From an uncultured Alphaproteobacteria bacterium (GTDB taxonomy: Bacteria > Pseudomonadota > Alphaproteobacteria > Rs-D84), in assembly GCA_937900435.1 (NCBI GenBank), contig CALCEG010000058.1, positions 1 through 6,524 on the forward strand: DNA of 6,524 bases. Reading direction: 5' to 3'. The notes below the pieces were generated by a model. It was not told where the DNA came from. It saw only the letters and a program-made list of their open reading frames with translations, and did not search any database. Positions 5,591 through 6,524 of the stretch are shown piece by piece. Numbering within the stretch: the first letter of the stretch is position 1; every line of letters starts with the position of its first letter. The translations under genes and the position numbers were made by a program.

Positions 5591-5643
5591 ATTTTTGTTG
5601 AAACTTAATACCGCGATGGTATTATCTTATTGACAACAAAAAT
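5591..5643 (+). other. extended stem-loop immediately after the 149-aa gene
   Basis: ATTTTTGTTG (5591-5600) and CAACAAAAAT (5634-5643) are perfect 10-bp complements. Inside them TAATACC (5606-5612) pairs with GGTATTA (5618-5624) around the loop GCGAT. The result is a two-storey hairpin starting one base after the stop codon at 5587-5589. On either strand the outer stem has a T-run only inside the stem, so it is not a classic terminator. It also overlaps two candidate promoters, so it could act in DNA (protein binding) or in RNA (protection of the 3' end or a processing signal). Confidence 0.5.
5598..5625 (+). promoter_or_regulatory. candidate sigma70-type promoter 1
   Basis: TTGAAA (5598-5603) and TATTAT (5620-5625) are separated by 16 bases and lie about 100 bases before the replication gene. 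Each hexamer is one base from consensus. The same bases form part of a stem-loop, so the match could be secondary to that structure. Confidence 0.35.
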
Positions 5644-5658
5644 GGAATCGATTAATGT
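5630..5658 (+). promoter_or_regulatory. candidate promoter 2 with exact TTGACA
   Basis: TTGACA (5630-5635) is an exact -35 match. The best-placed -10 candidates are TAATGT (5653-5658, 17-base spacer) and ATTAAT (5651-5656, 15-base spacer), both poor matches. The spacer and -10 overlap the repeat arm at 5644-5655, which contains the initiator half-site CGATTAA, so a bound initiator would block polymerase. Confidence 0.35.
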
Positions 5659-5690
5659 ATAACCCGACCCGCAGGTTCTTAATCGATTCC
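5644..5690 (+). repeat. 12-bp perfect inverted repeat A/A' upstream of the replication gene (possible operator and anti-terminator)
   Basis: GGAATCGATTAA (5644-5655) and TTAATCGATTCC (5679-5690) are exact complements separated by 23 bases. Each arm also contains the small palindrome AATCGATT. The arms carry CGATTAA, identical to the start of the iteron half-site inside the replication gene, so they may be operators for the initiator. In RNA the hairpin contains an inner AACC/GGTT pairing (5661-5664 with 5674-5677) and uses bases that must be free for the terminator hairpin to form. Confidence 0.55.
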
Positions 5691-5704
5691 TACCTGCGGG
5701 TTTT
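5667..5704 (+). terminator. intrinsic terminator-like hairpin B/B'
   Basis: ACCCGCAGGT (5667-5676) pairs perfectly with ACCTGCGGGT (5692-5701), a GC-rich 10-bp stem with a 15-nt loop. TTTT (5701-5704) then GT follows it, the first T being the last base of the stem. The T-run is short, so efficiency may be moderate. It would end transcripts coming from the ligase operon just before the replication gene. Its loop and left arm lie inside the competing A/A' hairpin, so it may be conditional. Confidence 0.6.
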
Positions 5705-5722
5705 GTCATTAAAGGATTCGAT

Positions 5723-6325
5723 ATGGAAGGATATTCAATTTGTTTTAACGAATGGGCTTTGGACAAGGACATTAAAAATGAACTTGGACTTCTGTGTATA
5801 ATCTCGTCTTTGTGCGCAAATGATGGATACTGTTACGCGACAAACGAATTCTTCGCAGGTCTATTTGACACAACGATTGTATCTATTTCACGAAAAATAA
5901 AACTTTTGGAAGATAAAAATTATATAACCATAGACTATAAACGTCGTGGATGTGAGATTTTAGAAAGAAAAATACGATTAACAAAAATGTTAATCGACGA
6001 TTATCAAAAATGTTATTCGACGATTAACAAAAATGTTAAAGAGAATAATACAATACCCCCCGATAATAATATTATTATAAATAATAATATATTATCTGCC
6101 CCCCAAAGGGAGGCGCGCTTTCAAAAACCAACTGTCGAAGAAGTGGAAGCACACATCAAAGAGAAAGGGTATAACTTTGATGCCGAGAGTTTTGTAGCAT
6201 ATTACGACTCTAATGGCTGGATGGTTGGTAAGAAACCTATGAAGAACTGGAAGGCTGCCTGTATTACTTGGCAACGGAACGGCTATTCAAAGAAGGAAGA
6301 AAAACAAACAGAGTTTTATTGGTAG
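5723..6325 (+). CDS. phage replication initiator (lambda O-like organisation, winged-helix protein, 200 aa)
   Basis: AAAGGA (5711-5716) precedes the ATG by six bases. Residues about 8-75 look like a winged helix of the phage replication protein type: helices around 16-31 and 39-48, a recognition-helix candidate TTIVSISRKIKLLEDKNYI (50-68), then a wing (DYKRRG). Residues about 84-130 are a poor, Asn/Ile-rich linker (NNTIPP, then DNNIIINNNIL), encoded by the iterons and AT-rich DNA, so the sequence there is probably shaped by DNA function. Residues 136-187 hold a module often seen at the end of phage replisome-organiser proteins: PTVEEVEAHIKEKGY, FDAESFVAYYDSNGW, then KPMKNWKAACITWQRNGY. By analogy with lambda O, the N-terminal domain binds the iterons and the C-terminus recruits helicase machinery. 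Its stop is followed by a small gene that may assist. Operator-like half-sites upstream suggest autoregulation. Confidence 0.75.
   Translation: MEGYSICFNEWALDKDIKNELGLLCIISSLCANDGYCYATNEFFAGLFDTTIVSISRKIKLLEDKNYITIDYKRRGCEILERKIRLTKMLIDDYQKCYSTINKNVKENNTIPPDNNIIINNNILSAPQREARFQKPTVEEVEAHIKEKGYNFDAESFVAYYDSNGWMVGKKPMKNWKAACITWQRNGYSKKEEKQTEFYW
5974..6042 (+). repeat. three head-to-tail 23-bp iterons with internal dyad symmetry
   Basis: Units occupy 5974-5996, 5997-6019 and 6020-6042 with no gaps. Unit 1 consists of A, then CGATTAACA, AAAA, TGTTAATCG, whose two 9-base arms are exact inverted complements. Units 2 and 3 keep the spacing and centre, with two mismatches each between their arms. 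Because 23 is not a multiple of three, the repeat is not a protein repeat: it is read in all three frames (residues 84-107 of the initiator). This indicates selection on DNA, as for origin iterons bound by a dimeric initiator. Confidence 0.85.
5974..6104. other. probable replication origin inside the initiator gene
   Basis: The iterons are followed by an AT-rich stretch (6043-6095) that includes a perfect 16-bp palindrome ATAATAATATTATTAT (6063-6078) and a 12-bp palindrome ATAATATATTAT (6084-6095). The most AT-rich part lies between two runs of six C (6056-6061 and 6099-6104). Dyad iterons next to an easily melted segment, within the initiator's own gene, is the layout of the lambda ori in gene O. 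The AT block would be the unwinding element. This is inference from architecture. Confidence 0.7.
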
Positions 6326-6332
6326 GTGAATT

Positions 6333-6524
6333 ATGGACAAAGCAGTCGCGTATATAAACAAAATCTCTTCAATCTACAACTTGGATGCAAAAACAAAAGC
6401 ATCGTTGTTGGAAATTACTGACAAGATAAACTCAACCTTTGAACAATGGGCTTGGGAAGACATTGAATACGCGATTGATTATTATTATACACGCAAAAGT
6501 GATAAAAATTACCCGAAATCTGTC
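6333..6524 (+). CDS. partial small protein after the initiator, possible helicase-loader-type partner
   Basis: The ATG at 6333 lies seven bases after the initiator stop at 6323-6325, with a TAGGTGA (6323-6329) overlapping that stop; the spacing to the ATG is short, so coupling is likely. The frame is open through the window end, giving 64 residues so far, starting MDKAVAYINKISSIYNLD. The visible part is helical and ends WAWEDIEYAIDYYYTRKSDKNYPKSV. A Trp, then a helix with alternating hydrophobic residues and aromatic YYY, then a charged turn and Y-P, resembles the N-terminal domain of phage helicase loaders such as G39P, in which a similar pattern precedes a P-x-(L/I)-xxI segment. This is a weak resemblance supported mainly by position next to the replication initiator. 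Confidence 0.65.
   Translation, partial: MDKAVAYINKISSIYNLDAKTKASLLEITDKINSTFEQWAWEDIEYAIDYYYTRKSDKNYPKSV

Noticed and set aside
5644..5701. Full H-type pseudoknot or HDV-like ribozyme
   Set aside because: The 1-nt link between A' and B' cannot bridge a 12-bp stem, and no HDV-like, twister or pistol core sequence is recognisable.
5974..6042. CRISPR array
   Set aside because: The units are contiguous with no spacers and lie within a coding sequence; dyad iterons explain them better.

Overview
The window looks like part of a bacteriophage or prophage genome, or possibly a related mobile element. It is AT-rich and tightly packed, with every convincing gene on the + strand, many small uncharacterised proteins, and a lambda-O-like replication gene that carries its own origin at the right end. 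Almost every gene has a strong Shine-Dalgarno (AAAGGAG, AAGGAG or AAAGGGG) 5-8 bases before its start. That fits a Firmicutes- or Proteobacteria-type host better than Bacteroidota, which rarely use such sites. The exact host cannot be read from the sequence.

Layout. (1) Positions 1-148 are a GC-rich stretch (about 54% G+C by hand count) ending in a small ORF or the tail of a gene; its composition differs from everything that follows. (2) Positions 149-1285 hold a run of very small genes: a possible 23-residue membrane peptide, then unknown proteins of 105, 65, 60 and 51 residues. A strand-biased octamer, ACTACGGA, is scattered through this part. (3) Positions 1304-5056 are the enzymatic core: an amidoligase-like protein (346 aa), a 78-aa Tyr/Asp/Cys-rich protein, a second and larger amidoligase-like protein with a pentapeptide-like segment and a zinc ribbon at its N-terminus (422 aa), and a class II glutamine amidotransferase-type protein whose catalytic Cys directly follows a GTG start. 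Together they look like a cassette that takes ammonia from glutamine and forms amide bonds on an unknown peptide or metabolite. (4) Positions 5051-5114 contain a complete type II hammerhead ribozyme, inserted between the amidotransferase gene and the next gene (149 aa, unknown). It should cut the polycistronic transcript after C5077. (5) Positions 5590-5722 are a dense regulatory spacer with an extended stem-loop, two candidate promoters, and two perfect inverted repeats (12 and 10 bp) interleaved in A-B-A'-B' order, so that a terminator hairpin and a competing hairpin exclude each other. (6) Positions 5723-6325 encode a winged-helix replication initiator. Inside the gene are three head-to-tail 23-bp iterons, each with dyad symmetry, followed by an AT-rich palindromic segment; this is the arrangement of the lambda ori inside gene O. 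(7) The window ends in an open small gene that could be a helicase-loader-type partner.

Working together: the right end is a self-contained replication module (initiator, origin, possible loader). Its initiator may bind half-sites upstream of its own gene and so autoregulate. The centre is an accessory modification cassette, probably transcribed as one operon and then processed by the ribozyme. The cassette's target and the jobs of the small genes cannot be determined from sequence alone.
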